Positions 37,107-49,958 are shown, numbered from the stretch's first letter. The stretch: DNA of 64,000 bases from Gymnogyps californianus (GCF_018139145.2 NC_059481.1:10094368-10158367), one strand, 5' to 3'. Translations and numbers: made by a program. Notes: generated by a model from the letters alone, not told the origin.

Positions 37107-37190
37107 GACAAATTCACCTCTGATGTAAATGAGCATAGTTCCATTGAAGTCAGACGAGTTGATTTCTCTTGCACCAAGGCTTAATTTGAT
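37107..37190. repeat. Decayed palindromic interspersed repeat ('tccattgaagtca' type)
   Basis: 'aaattcacctctgatgtaaa', then 'gcatagttccattgaagtca', then 'gagttgatttctcttgcacc'. The phrase 'agttccattgaagtca' with flanking near-inverted halves is the hallmark, as I remember it, of a family of short palindromic repeats frequent in crocodile, turtle and bird genomes ('gtagctccattgaagtcaat'). Family name not known to me. Old, inactive copy. Confidence 0.5.
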
Positions 37191-39070
37191 CCTAGAAGTT
37201 TAGATCACTAAGCTATCCCCTCTGGCTTAGCAATTCTCCAGTTGAAAGATTACTTTCTGACTGTGAATGCCAATAGTCTTTTTACTCTGGTAGCTGAAGA
37301 AGTAATAAGTGCATATAAGGGTTTCATGAAGTGCTTCACTGGTGAAGGGAGACAGCCTATTGCATTCTGGAAGTGTCTCTTACCCTTCAAATGAAGAAGA
37401 GGAAGTCTGAGTGAATGAAAGGTTAGTGTATTTTTGTGACTTCTACATCAAAACCAAAAGAGTTTGGACCTTTAGAGACGAGGGGGACCATTGTAACTCG
37501 TTTCCCTACAGCACTCATTCAGCTCTGAATCAACAGAGCTTGTAAGCCTCTGACATATAGATCGACCTGAGGGGGAAGAGGGAAAGAAGGATGTAATTGT
37601 GCCAATTAATCTGGAAAGGCATCTGAGAGAACAATGTCTTTAAAGAAAGCTTGATAATGATCTTGGTTAGACTAGAGTAAATCTAGAGCAATGTCACTGA
37701 ATTCACAAGATCATCCTGTACTTGTTGGTTATAACCTGGATCAGAATTTGGCCTGGAATTGGTTATTCATCCTAGACTAGCCTTGGTAATTCTAATCACA
37801 GCTCTCTAAGGAGAACATCAATGGTTGTAATTAATATCAAATATTACATAAAATAGCAAATATTTTCAAGTGCATAATTAAAAAAACCCAATGAATTAAG
37901 AATGCTGTTTCACTACTTTTGCATTTTGCTACAAAACCAACAACATATTTTGAGAAGGGATTTGTGTAGCACTTATGAGGAAGGGAAGCAGAATCAGTAA
38001 TGTGTACAGATCTGATTAGTAGGTTTATTCTAAGACCTGTTATATTCTACAGAGGAGTCAGGACATCAGAAAGCAAAGTAACATGATCTCCAAAGCCGAA
38101 TGAAGACAATAAGCCATCTATCATTTTGATCTATTTTACATTAAGAGATCAGCAAGTCTGGGAAAGAAGAAAAAGGTAGAACAGAAGTACATTCTCCTTC
38201 CTGAGAAATGGGGGCATTTGTGAGTCCTAGGGAGCTCCACAGCTAGAAGTAAGAGGAGCTCTTGTATGCTGCTCCCTTTGTCTATGCCTCCTGTCCCATT
38301 GACACAGAGGCAAAGCCAGCCTGCCTGCTCACTCCTTCCATAAGAGGGGCTGCAAGCCAAGGAGAGAGGTTCAGAATCCAGTCTGCGGCCTTTGTATGTA
38401 CCTACAACACAGAGGGATGCGAGCAGGTGCCTCTCATCCTTCCAGTCCCACTTTCTGATGCAGGATTTACTGGACTTAATGGAAGACACACTGACAGCAA
38501 AGCCATAGCTAGCACATAATTTAAATAATCCCTGATTAACTAGTGAAATGATAATTTTAGGAAGTATTGAGTGAATTGGAAAGTGTGGAGTCCCACTGAA
38601 ACATAATATTGATTTGATGCCTTTTAATTTGTTAGAGATTGTAACTAGCAATTCTAGTCACCTATTTACTCTTCCCAAGTTATTTATTATTGATCAAAAA
38701 TAGGTCTGGATGAGAGCTGTTAATACAGAAGTGCCAGATACTGCCTAGATCTGAATGGGGGAATGAATGGTTGGAGCTGAACCTAAGACAGGTCTGGGTT
38801 GTAGTCGAGGCTGTTTAGTTCCATGTTTTCCTTGCTTCATGGGCAAGGGATCTAACATAAAGTGCTATAACCAACATTTTCCACTCACTGCATTGAGGAC
38901 TGAGGATCAGTCCTAGCTGATCAAATTGAAGCCTACTGGAACAGTATGAGTCTTTTAGACTCAATGGCTGCTGCCATTGTTTCTCTGACATTGCCAGACA
39001 CAATGAGACATTAGGTCTGGATTTTAATTCACCTCTTTTCTTAGGAAAAATGCAGTTGGGAGATTTAAGA
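37191..39070. other. Non-coding DNA containing the longest open frame
   Basis: The longest open frame of the window (171 codons, minus, 38,136-38,651) lies here. It has no recognisable domain and a patchy composition, and its second half overlaps a plus-strand 85-codon open frame. I regard it as spurious and see no other gene. Confidence 0.5.
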
Positions 39071-39154
39071 TCTGATCCTGTAAATTCTGTTTCACATGAG
39101 CAATCTCATTGCAGATTAAAGACTAATCACAGAAGGATTTGGAGGATTGGGCCC
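39071..39154. repeat. Decayed palindromic interspersed repeat ('aggatca' type)
   Basis: Left end 'tctgatcctgtaaattct'; centre 'ttcacatgagcaatctcatt'; right end 'ggatttggaggattgggccc'. The two ends are imperfect inverted repeats of each other, as in a small inverted-terminal-repeat element, and match the remembered family seen also at 35652-35764. Confidence 0.55.
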
Positions 39155-42100
39155 TTTGATTTCTCTTCATGTTAAGGCTCTCTTTTATCTGGATCATCCC
39201 GTTGATTATCCTTCTCCATCTTTTGCATAGGGCTTTAGGAATAATTAGAAGGAAATAAGATTTTCTGACTTCAACTTAATCAGTAACATGCATACTTTGA
39301 AAAGTTACATTTTTACATGACAAAGAATGCATCATCCAAAAGCAAATATCTCCAAGGTATTTGGACTTGCGTCTAACTGACATCTTGGACGTTATCACAA
39401 CTGTGTGGCTGCTCTTTGTTCTGACTCACAGACACTGTGAATGTTTGATAAATGTTACCTTTTTAATTCTTGATAACATTATGAAAATGTTAAGAAATGT
39501 TACAGCAGATAACCTTTCTAGACCAAACAGCCGCATTAACCATGTGAAGTTAATAACTGACTACAGGACATTTACTTAATTTAGCTTTAAAAAAGTTTTG
39601 CTCACACTACTCAAACTTTCCCTTCATTTTTATCTCCTTTTCTCCAAGGCCACAGATAAGATTTTCCTCTTACTTACTGGCAGGTCAGCTTTCCATGACA
39701 CTCAGGTCTGCCTACAACCAAAACCAAATATTTAGGGGTATGTGGGTATGAAACACCATAATGATAAATGCATGATAATACACCAGAATGAAAGATTTCA
39801 AGACAACAGTGTTTGCTGTCTGAGCTGGACATTTACTTAGTCTGTGTAGCCAGGAGCAGGTACTTTGATATAAATCAGATGAAGTGGTTTTGAATGAATA
39901 AGTCTATACTCTGAGGTATGACTTCAGGGATCAGAACATATGGGTGCACAGGTGTCATTTTGCAATGAAAGCTGCTAATGCTTTCTGTGCATGTCAGAAA
40001 ACACTTTGTTTCAAGGTTGTGCTTCTGAGGATATAGCTCTGCAGGTTTCTTTTAAAGAATTAAGTGCTAAATAATGGATTAAAGGCTAAAAAAGGATTTG
40101 AAAGGTCTTCACCATATTTTTAGCACATTTCAGTTATACTTTTTACTCCTTAGAAGCACACTTCCAGACTGTATTTAAATTTGAAGCATGTCATGGTATT
40201 GCATATTCTTAGAATGATCAGATAGGCTTGGAAAATTTAATGTTTAATCTTCATCAGTTATTACACAGAGCTCCTCATCTAACAAAGCAGATGGTTGATT
40301 TTAAGCATGTTAGTAGCCACACTAGTTTTATTCTTAAACACTTTGCCAAACTGAGGACATAGTGGACTTTCATGAAATTTACAAAAAGTCCTGCAAAAAA
40401 TATAAACATATTCTTTGTTTTATGCAGATTAGTAATGAATGTGACTACCAGAGTGTTTAAATTAGATGCTTTTGCTGCCTGACAACGTAAATAGAAAGCC
40501 TCTTCCTCGCTTTTGTCATTAATAAGGACAGAAATCAGGTCCTTTCTCTCACTACCTCTCACGGGAATTCTCATGGGAATCTGACAGTCAAAGCACAAGT
40601 TTCACTTTGTGTTGAGTGTGAATGGGGCCTTGTTACTATGAAGTGCTCTGCACATGGAGCATGGGCTTGTTTTACACAGGAGGAGGCTAGTTTTGAGGCT
40701 TTAAAAAAAATCATCACTCTTCAGCTAAAAAGAAAAAAAAGAATAATGAGTTTTTGCAGTGTTTATCTGCTTCTACTTCTTATATTAGGGGAAACCTCAG
40801 TAATACAGCAAGAAGGAAGTGATAGTTATATTGTTAATTGAATTTGTTAATACTGGCTGTCTTCTGTCATCCTCACCAGCAACGTACTGACTTCTTGCTC
40901 AGAGTCGTCATACTGCAATAGCAAGGATTAAAAATGTCAGTAATTGCTAATTGTCCTACCAAATTGTTACCATTTTATCCTGCTGTGTGAAAATGGCTTA
41001 ACTTACCAAGGAAGCATTTTCTTTCCAGGCATGATTAGTTGATTTCCATAATTAAATATATGATGAGAAATATGCTTGACCATTGTTGCTCAAGCTGTAT
41101 TTTGAAGAACTGATAAACTTCCATCCTATTTTTCAAGCAAATATTAGAGACAGAGTGTCTATAATTGGTGGCTGAGCTCAGCTCCTAAGTTTATCTAAAC
41201 TACTAATATTCAAACAAATGTTCTTACCTTTAGATTTGACCGAGATATATTTAATATGATTTATTATAATGCATGTCAATCCAATAATACCAGGGCTCTG
41301 GTCCCAAAAATGTGCTGATTCAGAAACCTTACTTTTGGAAAAGCTTGTTTCCTTTAACAACATAATGTAGAATTTATAATTTACTTGCCAAGAATCACCA
41401 TGTCTGTTTGAATTGTATTTATGGTGATTGTATTATAGATTCTCAGGGAACCTCCAGTATACTCTTGTATTACAGAGGCTCAACGATATAAAATGCCTGT
41501 CATCTCATAGAGTTAGTTTTATGGAAGTTTTTTGGTTTGTTGGTTGGGTTTTTTAATTATAAGGCATATAAAAGAATGGCTGTTTGTTAATGTAGTACTT
41601 GGAGTTACACTGATGGCATTATTCCCCAGGCCTGCAGATCACTTTATTTTTGGACAGTAGTATTCCATTTGCAGAACAAATGGAGGCTTCTCCAAAAGAA
41701 ATTATAGACACAGACATGCCAGGAAAAGCTATACTTTTAAGTGACCACAATCCAGTGCTGTCATTTCTTTTTCATATCCTGTTATACAATCATGCCAGTT
41801 TACATCACCTTACATAATCATGCCACTTGGGACATATTTGGAGGGGGTAGTTTGAGGGTACGGGTCAAGCACAACCAAGGAAAATCTCCTCTCCTTATTA
41901 TTCATCCATGTACTATACCAAACAGTGCTTAACTGGTTCTAAAAACCTAGCCCTGAAAATCTGGGGCCAGTTTGATGACATCTTCCTTCAAAGAGTCTAA
42001 CTCATTTGATGATCTGATACCACTGATTTTGCTCTTGGACCCCACATAACCTCATAGGAATGCACAACCTACTAGATTTGCAAAGGTAAAAACAGCTGTT

Positions 42101-43221
42101 TCTAGGTGTGGATGTTATGGCAACAGATTAATAAGAATGATCTTTCAGGATTTAGTAGTTAGGAACAGTAGCAAAGTCCAAAAGCATCAGCAAAAGCTAT
42201 GGGAAATTAAGCAGCCCTAATTTTCTTTTTTGCCCCCTCTCTGTCTTAAGACGAACCTTATGATACTAATTTCTCAGCTTGTTCTGTAAATCCACTGCCA
42301 TTCTTGCATCATGATATGAATGACACCATCTCCTCTTTAAATTTTTGTAAAGTTCAAAGTACAACAGAGATAGAAGAGCTGGAGAAGATGATAGTTTCAT
42401 ATCCTAGAAACTATTTACTATCAGTTACCACCAGGGCTTGAAGGATTCTATCCCATTTAGATTTCTTTAATGAATTAAAATTAGCGTTGGTATCTGTTCT
42501 CATTTCCAGTGTTGCAGTCCTTAGCCTTTTCAGCTGTAGTTTCTTTTCACTTGGCACCATTTAAATTTTAACCTGAAAAACTAGATTATATCCTTTTGTT
42601 TAACAGAGTTCTGATTTACCTTGTATATACTACTATGGCATCACTGGAGATGTGCTTAACTGTAGTGACGTACTACATCTGTTGAAGTGAACATCAAAAG
42701 ACCATTTAATCACTTGTAATGTTTTCTCCTTGTCTGGGCCAGAGTTTTGTAAGGGTAGAGTTCTGCTAATGCACACTTCTGCCGGGAAGCTTCCCAAGGT
42801 AGGGCACAGGAGATGCTAAGTGGCAGAAAGAGGATGAGTAGAAGCCATTAACGTTTCCCCAGCAAGGTCAGATTTGATGTTTCCTTTGTTTGTAGTATCC
42901 AAATTAAGAAGATGCTTCTGTGCTCTGAGTGTTGCCTCTACATAAACATACTCCTGGGTAATCTCAGGCTGGTCACATCTCCTTACTATTAGCCACCCAT
43001 TAACAAGCTGATTGAAAAGGACCCAGCACAGCTTACACAAAGCACTGACTATTTTCCAGGAAGACCAAATTTCTCATCAGCTTCATCAACACTTCAGACT
43101 ATCAATATACAAAAAAACCCACTCTTGTTCTGAAAGGCTATGATCACAGGAGAAACCTTTGCATTCTTTCTTCTTTTTTCATTGCAAACGTGTTGGGGAA
43201 AAAAAAGGTGTTATCTTGCTC
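39155..43221. other. Non-coding DNA, no gene seen
   Basis: AT-rich sequence without recognised repeats. Open frames of up to about 107 codons are scattered and carry no motif. Confidence 0.55.
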
Positions 43222-43237
43222 TTTTTTTTTTTTTTTT
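43222..43237. repeat. T16 tract followed by CCTGAAG
   Basis: Sixteen T directly followed by cctgaag. An identical 23-base string (T16 then cctgaag) recurs at 43910-43932. Flanks outside the string do not match. Confidence 0.85.
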
Positions 43238-43909
43238 CCTGAAGCCAGTATTACCAGCCATTTTACTTGTACTTTACTATTATTATCTAGGTGATGGCTG
43301 TGACATGTTGATCATATATGGCAGTGAGAAAATTGATTTCCCTCAACAGAAATGCTTCCAATTTTCCCTGGGCCATAATTTTATGTCCACAACAAAATAA
43401 AAGGGTCATTTTCCTTAAGATGAGGGAATTGAAATCTTTGATAAAAGCCGTAGTAAATGTTGTACTTTTGATTGCGGAAACTGCAGTTTTCACAAACATC
43501 TCTCCTGTCTGTTCTGTGCGTATGTGTATTTCTGGGGAGTATGTATTTTCTGGAGTACGTGGGGGTGAGAAAAGGAGAGAAAGGAGGCAAAACCCAGCTT
43601 TTGGAAAGACTGAGGTTGCTTTAAGAAGTTCTGCAAATCTACAAATTCTTCCTGGACACAAACATTTGTTTTCTCAGGGAAAATTTAGGACTCTATTGGT
43701 AGCTTTCAGTCAAGCTTCTCCTTTTCAAAAATTACTCTAGTTAAAGCCATACTTCTCAATCACCTGTTTTTAGATATGATTGCCTAACTTTCTGGTATGA
43801 TTTTAAACAATAGTTTTGGAAATTATTTATATAAATAAAATTGTAAAAAAATACATTTCTTAAGAGATTGTAATCACAGTACACCAATAAAAAAGAAAAT
43901 TAAATGAAC

Positions 43910-43925
43910 TTTTTTTTTTTTTTTT
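43910..43925. repeat. Second T16 tract followed by CCTGAAG
   Basis: Second copy of the T16-cctgaag string, 688 bases after the first and in the same orientation, preceded by 'taaatgaac' and followed by 'gaggatctc'. Confidence 0.85.
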
Positions 43926-46319
43926 CCTGAAGGAGGATCTCTTCTATCCTTAAACAATTCTGTAGCTATATTTATTAAATTACCATTTCTGGGAAAATAC
44001 AGGAGCTATTGGCTGATGAGACTAAAAGCTACTTAAGGCTGATTCTTCTGTTTAAAAATTCTTTAAATATATAATAGACTTTTTTTTAAATGTTTGTTTC
44101 TTCTTTGAGTCTCTACATTGGCAAGTAGAGAAGGTCTGGGAAGTTGACCAGGCAGTCTGCAAGCAGCGTTTTTTTCATTTACATTGGATTTGTTCAACAG
44201 TCTGAACAAAAGATATGCTAGATCCTTGAATATTCAGGAAATCCTGAAAACTGACCTTTTGGTACTCTTCTACATTGATCTCTTATGTCCATAGTCCCGT
44301 GTGTGAGTGTAACGCATGTGCTAATGTTTCACTAGAAGTTTTTGCCTCTAAAACTACGCTCTTTGATACCTCACTTCTACAACATAAAAGATTCCTATAA
44401 TTGGCCTCATCTCAGTTTGGTTTGTGGAGTGGCAAGGGAATTGTGCCAAATCAAAGTTGTGTTTCCAGAATTTACAGTGAAGGAGTGTTTGAACAAGAGA
44501 CAAAGCGTGAACAATCCTTTTCCTGTGAGTCTGATCTAAGTCTAGTACTTAGAGCCAGACGTAAAGAATAGCCGCTATTTTGACTGAAACGCAGTATCAG
44601 GTAAATATGAAGTTTTCTCTTGCTGTCATATAAGTGAGACAGAGTTTACTCAGTTTGATGGCTTGATGGTTTTTACTTGGCTGCATTTCTTCATACATTT
44701 ATGACATGCCACGTTTTCAAAAGCTGGTGGAAACTGAAGTGGTTGATATCCTTTAAATCAGATTTTTTTCAGACTTTGCTCTGCTTATAGATAGGGACAA
44801 TATATGCAAGAATCTTGCATATAAGGAACACAGGAGTGCAAAGGTTAATTAAGATGCTGAGGTGCTGCTAACATCTAAAGAGAATAGTGGTTTGAAAGTC
44901 TGGCCCATCCTTGCATGTTATGTAGGTATTGTTTGCAACATCCAGAAGATGTGTATTTGACAGAAGAGTTAATCTTGTCATCTCTCTGCTTATTTCATCT
45001 GTACTCAGAGGGAAGAGAGATGGAGGTCAGTTCAGACAGGTAGGTTGTGACCATTTCACCACGGACATAAACAGGAGGCAGTAAGTCATGAAACAAGGGT
45101 AATGTTGAAAAAAAATTCACAAGCTTTTTTTGAGACAGTAATTTTCACAGAGCCAAGAAAAGTAATTCTTCTTTCTTTTTGACTTGGAAAGTACTTTTTG
45201 ATTAATATCATATTAATAAAATCATAGTTCTCATAATTTTCTTTAACATCAGTGGATTAGATTGCAGCAAGCACTGAAAAAGAAGAAAGGCCAGATCTTT
45301 TACATAGCTAGTGTTGGGAGGGCTTAGTTATAAGAGGACTTTTGCATTTTGTGTTCTCTGCGTGGTATATGAGAGAATAGATGGGACCAGTTGTCTGAGT
45401 TGCTGCTGATTTTTGCTTTTTTATTGAGGTACAGCACACAGGTTCCCCTGTGCATGATTTTCACATGCTGAACTAGTGGAGAATATATGGAGTCGAGGGA
45501 AGTACATCTTAAGGACAAAAGGAATTCTGCACTGTGTTCAGAAGTGTTGGGAAAGAGTCACCAATAAAAATGGAAAGAGCATGTGCAGTCAAAAGCAAGA
45601 ACCACTTTCTGGTGGAGCGAGCAAAAGAGAGGTAGACGGGTTTAATATGACATTATGTCTCATCAGATAAAGCAAGCTCTGTAGCATAAAAAGAAGGCAC
45701 TTGAGAGGCAGAAACAGATGCTAGAATGAGGCTTTTCCTCTTCCTCCTAGAATAGACACACTCTTGAGCTCTCCTCTTAACTATTACTTCAGAAAACAGT
45801 ACAAGAAAGAAAAACTTTGGCTCTGAGGTGACATTGACACCATCAGTGACAAGATTGGTGACTTTTGCCGTACTCCCTCAGAGAAAGGAAGGACTCAAAC
45901 GCGCTGAAATGTTCCTGGATAGCGAATAGCAGCCTAATTTGATCTTGGAGACTGACAAATGTGTTTTACGTGGACTGTGTTTTGCCACTCTGTTAACTGT
46001 TGGAAAATGTGAATTGGAGTTTATGGTACACTGGGAGCAATCACCCATTACAGCTGAGAGTGGATGATGGGAAATGAGATGGCAAAAGGGAGCAGACAGT
46101 GTCTGCTGGGATGCCAAAATCAGCCAGAAAAAGAGCACACAGAAGCCAGGGATGCTTGGAAATCTTAGGGTTACATGGTTATGCATAGACCATACTCCCT
46201 ATCCTCCTATTCCCCAAACTTTTTAAGGGAGACTCCTGCAGCATCTTTTCTTGTTGTGTAAATGCAAAACCACTTTGGGACAGCGTATAGCATTGTGACA
46301 TGGTTTTCAGTACTGAGTA
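43926..46319. other. Non-coding DNA, no gene seen
   Basis: A strong acceptor (ctgcttatttcatctgtactcag) at 45,008 is followed only 31 bases later by the donor GACAG|GTAGGT. This could be a microexon (45009-45039) but is more likely chance. No open frame of interest. Confidence 0.5.
44801..44823. repeat. Perfect 23-base palindrome, 11-bp arms
   Basis: TATATGCAAGA, a single central A, then TCTTGCATATA. Each arm contains ATGCAAGA, one or two bases from the POU-factor octamer ATGCAAAT, arranged head to head. A perfect palindrome of this length is uncommon in random sequence of this size. Confidence 0.85.
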
Positions 46320-46406
46320 GGCCAGGTTCTACCATCAGTTGCATCTGAGCAATTCTATTCACTTCAGCGAGCTCACACACATGTAACTGAGAATGGAATC
46401 TGGACC
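46320..46406. repeat. Palindromic interspersed repeat ('gtaactgaga' type), best copy
   Basis: An 87-base element with imperfect inverted ends: left 'ggccaggttctaccatcag', right 'actgagaatggaatctgg' then acc. The centre is 'caattctattcacttcagcg'. The 'ggccagattctg ... cagttaca ... ccattgacttcaatgg ... tgtaactgag ... cagaatctggcc' layout is a short palindromic repeat I remember as abundant in sauropsid genomes. This is the clearest copy in the window. It overlaps, and explains, a minus-strand open frame at 46,207-46,446. Confidence 0.6.
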
Positions 46407-48289
46407 ACCTCGTGTATGGAAATTGATAAACATGTTTGTGATCCATTTGGACTCTGGCTCTTTTAACAGATCATTTCTACATGAAAAAATTTCCTAGGGA
46501 TTTTTCCAAAAGACAGGGAAGGTAGTTGTCAAAGTGCAACTCTTCAGGGTTCCTTGGAGCACTGGAGACTACCCAGTTTCACCCAGCAGGCAGACTTAAA
46601 AAAAAAAAAAAAAAAGCTGATGAATATGTACCTTATTAAATAATAATAAGGTTATTGGTTATTTCTAATTCAGCTCAAATTTACCACCTTAAGTCACCTA
46701 GATCCCAGATTTGTCTGGCCAAATTCCAACAGCCCTTACAGGAGCAAAATTTCAACTACCAAATGTTTTACAAAAGGTATAGTTTCTTTGAATATAACTG
46801 TGATATAAATAGCTGGTATTCATAGTCAAAATAGGGCAAATGCATTGAAAAAAATCTGAATTGAAAGGGTAAGAAACTGATGTTCTGGAAAAGTAAAAAA
46901 CCATTTTGCTACATACTCATGCAAACAATATTTCTGAAAGTGCTGCTTTCCAATGCTTCGGTTCACATCCTATGCTATCTCCATAAAGGAAAGTAAAAAT
47001 ACTTGCCATTGTCATCCTTAACATTTGCCTGTTACACTCCTCAGAGAATTTGCATTCTTAAATCCTGGATCGTTTCTACTAGACTAAGGTTATTTGTTCT
47101 TCCTTTATTTTCCTTTCCTGTATATTTCCCTGGATCTCTACAGATTTAGAATTTTCCCACTTTCTCTCTCAGACATTTTTCCATCATCAAAATAACAAAT
47201 GCTATTTATTAAGGATCAAATCCACACCTATATGGTGATAGTTTGAGAATCCCATGAGCAGACACAGCTGATACTGCCTTACTAACATCTGCAGAGATTT
47301 TAAAGTTTTCAAGAACGCCAGAAAATGGCAGATCTTAACTGCTTTTCACTAAAAACCTAGCTAGACAGCACCCCAAATAGAAACAATTCTATTTGGGATA
47401 CAAGCAATTCTTGGGCCCTTGCAGTTCTCCATACAAAGGTGGATTTTACCCAGAAAGTTGTGATAAGTGAGGGTTAATCATAAACAAAGAGTTTAGTAAA
47501 AAACACCCTTTTATCATATAAATTTGATAACATGAAAGTTCTGTGTATTAGATCATTGTTTTGCAAATAGCATAGATTTTCAGGGACATACTTATAGTAA
47601 CAATTTCAGCTGGTATGATAGAATTTTTTTTGCAAAGTCTTTTTATTTGCAAGACTTACTTCCCTAAATGAAACTTATATAATGAGAAATAATACATTTA
47701 GAAAAAGAGAGCAGTATATAATTTCCAGATATGTAACTGTGGCTGTTGCCAAGGCACTTTCTCCTTTTGGAAATTAAGTCCTAAAAATCAAACATAGCAT
47801 ATGCAAAAATAAGCCCCACCCAAGAGGGTTGCTTCTGAAAGTTTGGGTCTGACTAGAACATAGATCATCCAAGCCAGAATCAAGGAACAGAATTTCCTGG
47901 TTCCCTGTTTTATGCTCAGTTCTTCCAGATGTATTTCTTGGTGGGCAGTTTGCCAGCATGGGATAATGTTACCAAAAATATTATTTCTCTTAGTAGCCAA
48001 GTGAATCACTGAAACAAAATACATTGGCAAATGAGAAACAAACCATCAGGCAACACAACAGCTACCCTGAAGAACGGTGGGGAAGTGGTTGGCACAGCCA
48101 AGGTAAGAAAGAAGAAAAAACATCAGAAACTATTCGAAAGACAATATTCAAAACCAAAGCTTTTTCCAGATCTCTTCTGGGGGTGTACTTGACTGCAGTA
48201 GAGTACTCCATCTGTGACACAGGTCCCCTCCCTCTCATCCTTCTGTTGGAAGTTGTAGAATATCATGGGGCTATGTAGTAAGTGTGGAC
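46407..48289. other. Non-coding DNA with an A18 tract
   Basis: Contains the A18 run at 46598-46615. A possible plus-strand segment, 47994-48102, has acceptor ttatttctcttag and donor CCAAG|GTAAGA but all frames carry early stops. Confidence 0.5.
46598..46615. repeat. A18 homopolymer
   Basis: Eighteen A after 'cagcaggcagactt' and before 'gctgatgaat'. It could be the tail of a retroposed sequence lying upstream (about 46,530-46,597), but no source or target-site duplication is visible. Confidence 0.9.
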
Positions 48290-48309
48290 CAATGCAGTAG
48301 ACTGCATTG
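48290..48309. repeat. Perfect inverted repeat, 9-bp arms, 2-nt centre
   Basis: CAATGCAGT, ag, ACTGCATTG. A near-perfect palindrome with no recognised protein-binding site. Confidence 0.85.
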
Positions 48310-48974
48310 CACATCCATGTAAATTATTTCCTTTGTATCTCAGCTAATCATAGCTATTAGGTTACTAAGCCCTTTCTGCTGATGGAGCAGTGTAAATGGG
48401 ACATAATGGAAGAGAAAATTTAACCCCATAGCAGTAATAATGTTATAGCTATGTCTCTGTATCCTGCTATAGTACTACAGACTGTATACTGTTTCTTGTT
48501 TATCTGTTTTAAACAGTGCAGAATTTGGTACCTTCTATTAGAACAAGGCTTTATTTCGTTCATGATTTTTAACTGATTCCTCTCTGTTTCTCCTCAGTAA
48601 TCTCATCCAGCCATATCTCATAATTCTGTAGCATCAGATTTGGTGAAACATTATTGCATATTTTTCCTACAGATTGCAGATAGAGATGGTGTATTTGGGG
48701 CAAGTAAAATGTCAAATTATTGCTTAAGGAGCTTAGAGTGGTGATCCTGCCATCAGGTATGTAGGTACAAATTTTTATACAAGAGAGGAGTCTAATTTCT
48801 TAGTCCTCACCATACAGAAGAGAAATACCTAAATTCAAAGCTGGACATTGGAACCAAAAGGACAATTCCAAAGCTAAAGCAAAGTCCTCTGCCTTTCCTT
48901 TTTAATGGGTAACAGGGCTCAGTGACTATTATTAGAAGTGATTTGGCACCTCAACATGCAATAGGCATAGAGTG

Positions 48975-49048
48975 AGATTTTTCAAAACCACTACGCATCT
49001 AATTTACATTGACTGAAGATCCCATGAGACACCTAAATACCTCTGGAC
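48975..49048. repeat. Decayed interspersed repeat ('cacctaaatacct' type)
   Basis: 'gagatttttcaaaaccacta', then 'catctaatttacattgactg', then 'gagacacctaaatacctctg'. This follows a remembered sauropsid repeat pattern 'gattttcaaaagcac ... cctaa ... cattgaa ... ttaggcacctaaatacctttg'. Old and diverged. Confidence 0.45.
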
Positions 49049-49958
49049 AACCTTACTGTGTCAATTCATAAAGCTCACTTATCTTCCTCTTTCTCACATT
49101 GTGCAAACTCCTGATTTTTACCATGCGAAACACTACAAATTCCTGTTCCCTTGATTAGGAGGCAAATTTTACATGTAAACGATTTTCAGCTATTATGGGA
49201 AACATTTGTAAGCAATGCGTTCTTTTTCTTTTAATATTCGTTGCAGTTCTCTGCAGCCATCCCACTGCTGAGCATGCGGATCAGATTCAGATCAAGACAG
49301 TGTGATGCAACAAGCTGGATTTCTTGACTGACCTTCAGCTCTCTCCTTCTGTTGCGATATACAGCTGTCTGTTCTGCTAAATGAAAGTCAGAAACGGGGC
49401 CAAGTGAAAAGTGATTTTTTTCACTCTTTTGCAGAAACAACAAAAAGGTTGCTTCTTTATGTGAGAAATACTTTTGCTCATCTCTACTGGAGACTGAATT
49501 TTTTATTGTATTGACTGCACATCATTGTGGGTTGGGTTTTAACAGATATGACAATTTATCTGTATCAAGGATTGGGGGGGCTGTTTTGATACATTAAATA
49601 CCTTTGCAATAATTTTTTTTCTTTCTTTTTTTAAGTACTAAATCTGAGCGTGACTGTATCCTGCAGTGGAAAATTACTATCCATTCAGAAATGTGCCTTG
49701 TTGCATTACGGTCGTATTTTTGAAGACTCAAAGCTCTATCTGCAGCACAAAGGCAGGCTCAACAAATGACTTAGCATCTTTGTCCCTTTATTACAACACT
49801 TTATGGCAGCATTTTCTACTTGTTATAATCAAGGCATACTTGTGAAATGAACATTTTTTGCTCTTTAGCTTATATACCAATTACACATCTTCATTAAAAT
49901 GGGATATTGCAGTTAATATCTATCTGAAATTGTTTCTAGTAGTGTCTGAATTACTCTC

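Noticed and set aside
38136..38651. 171-codon minus-strand open frame, the longest in the window
   Set aside because: No domain, signal peptide or repeat is recognisable, it has no splice framing, and a random AT-rich 64 kb sequence read in six frames can give frames of this size in GC-richer patches. The overlapping plus-strand frame is equally open.
43287..43740. Open frames of 124 (minus) and 140 (plus) codons on opposite strands
   Set aside because: Mutually overlapping, with no recognisable domain and no splice or start context that favours either.
47994..48102. Possible plus-strand exon with donor CCAAG|GTAAGA
   Set aside because: Early stops in all entry frames; the internal ATG has a weak start context. 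At most a non-coding exon.
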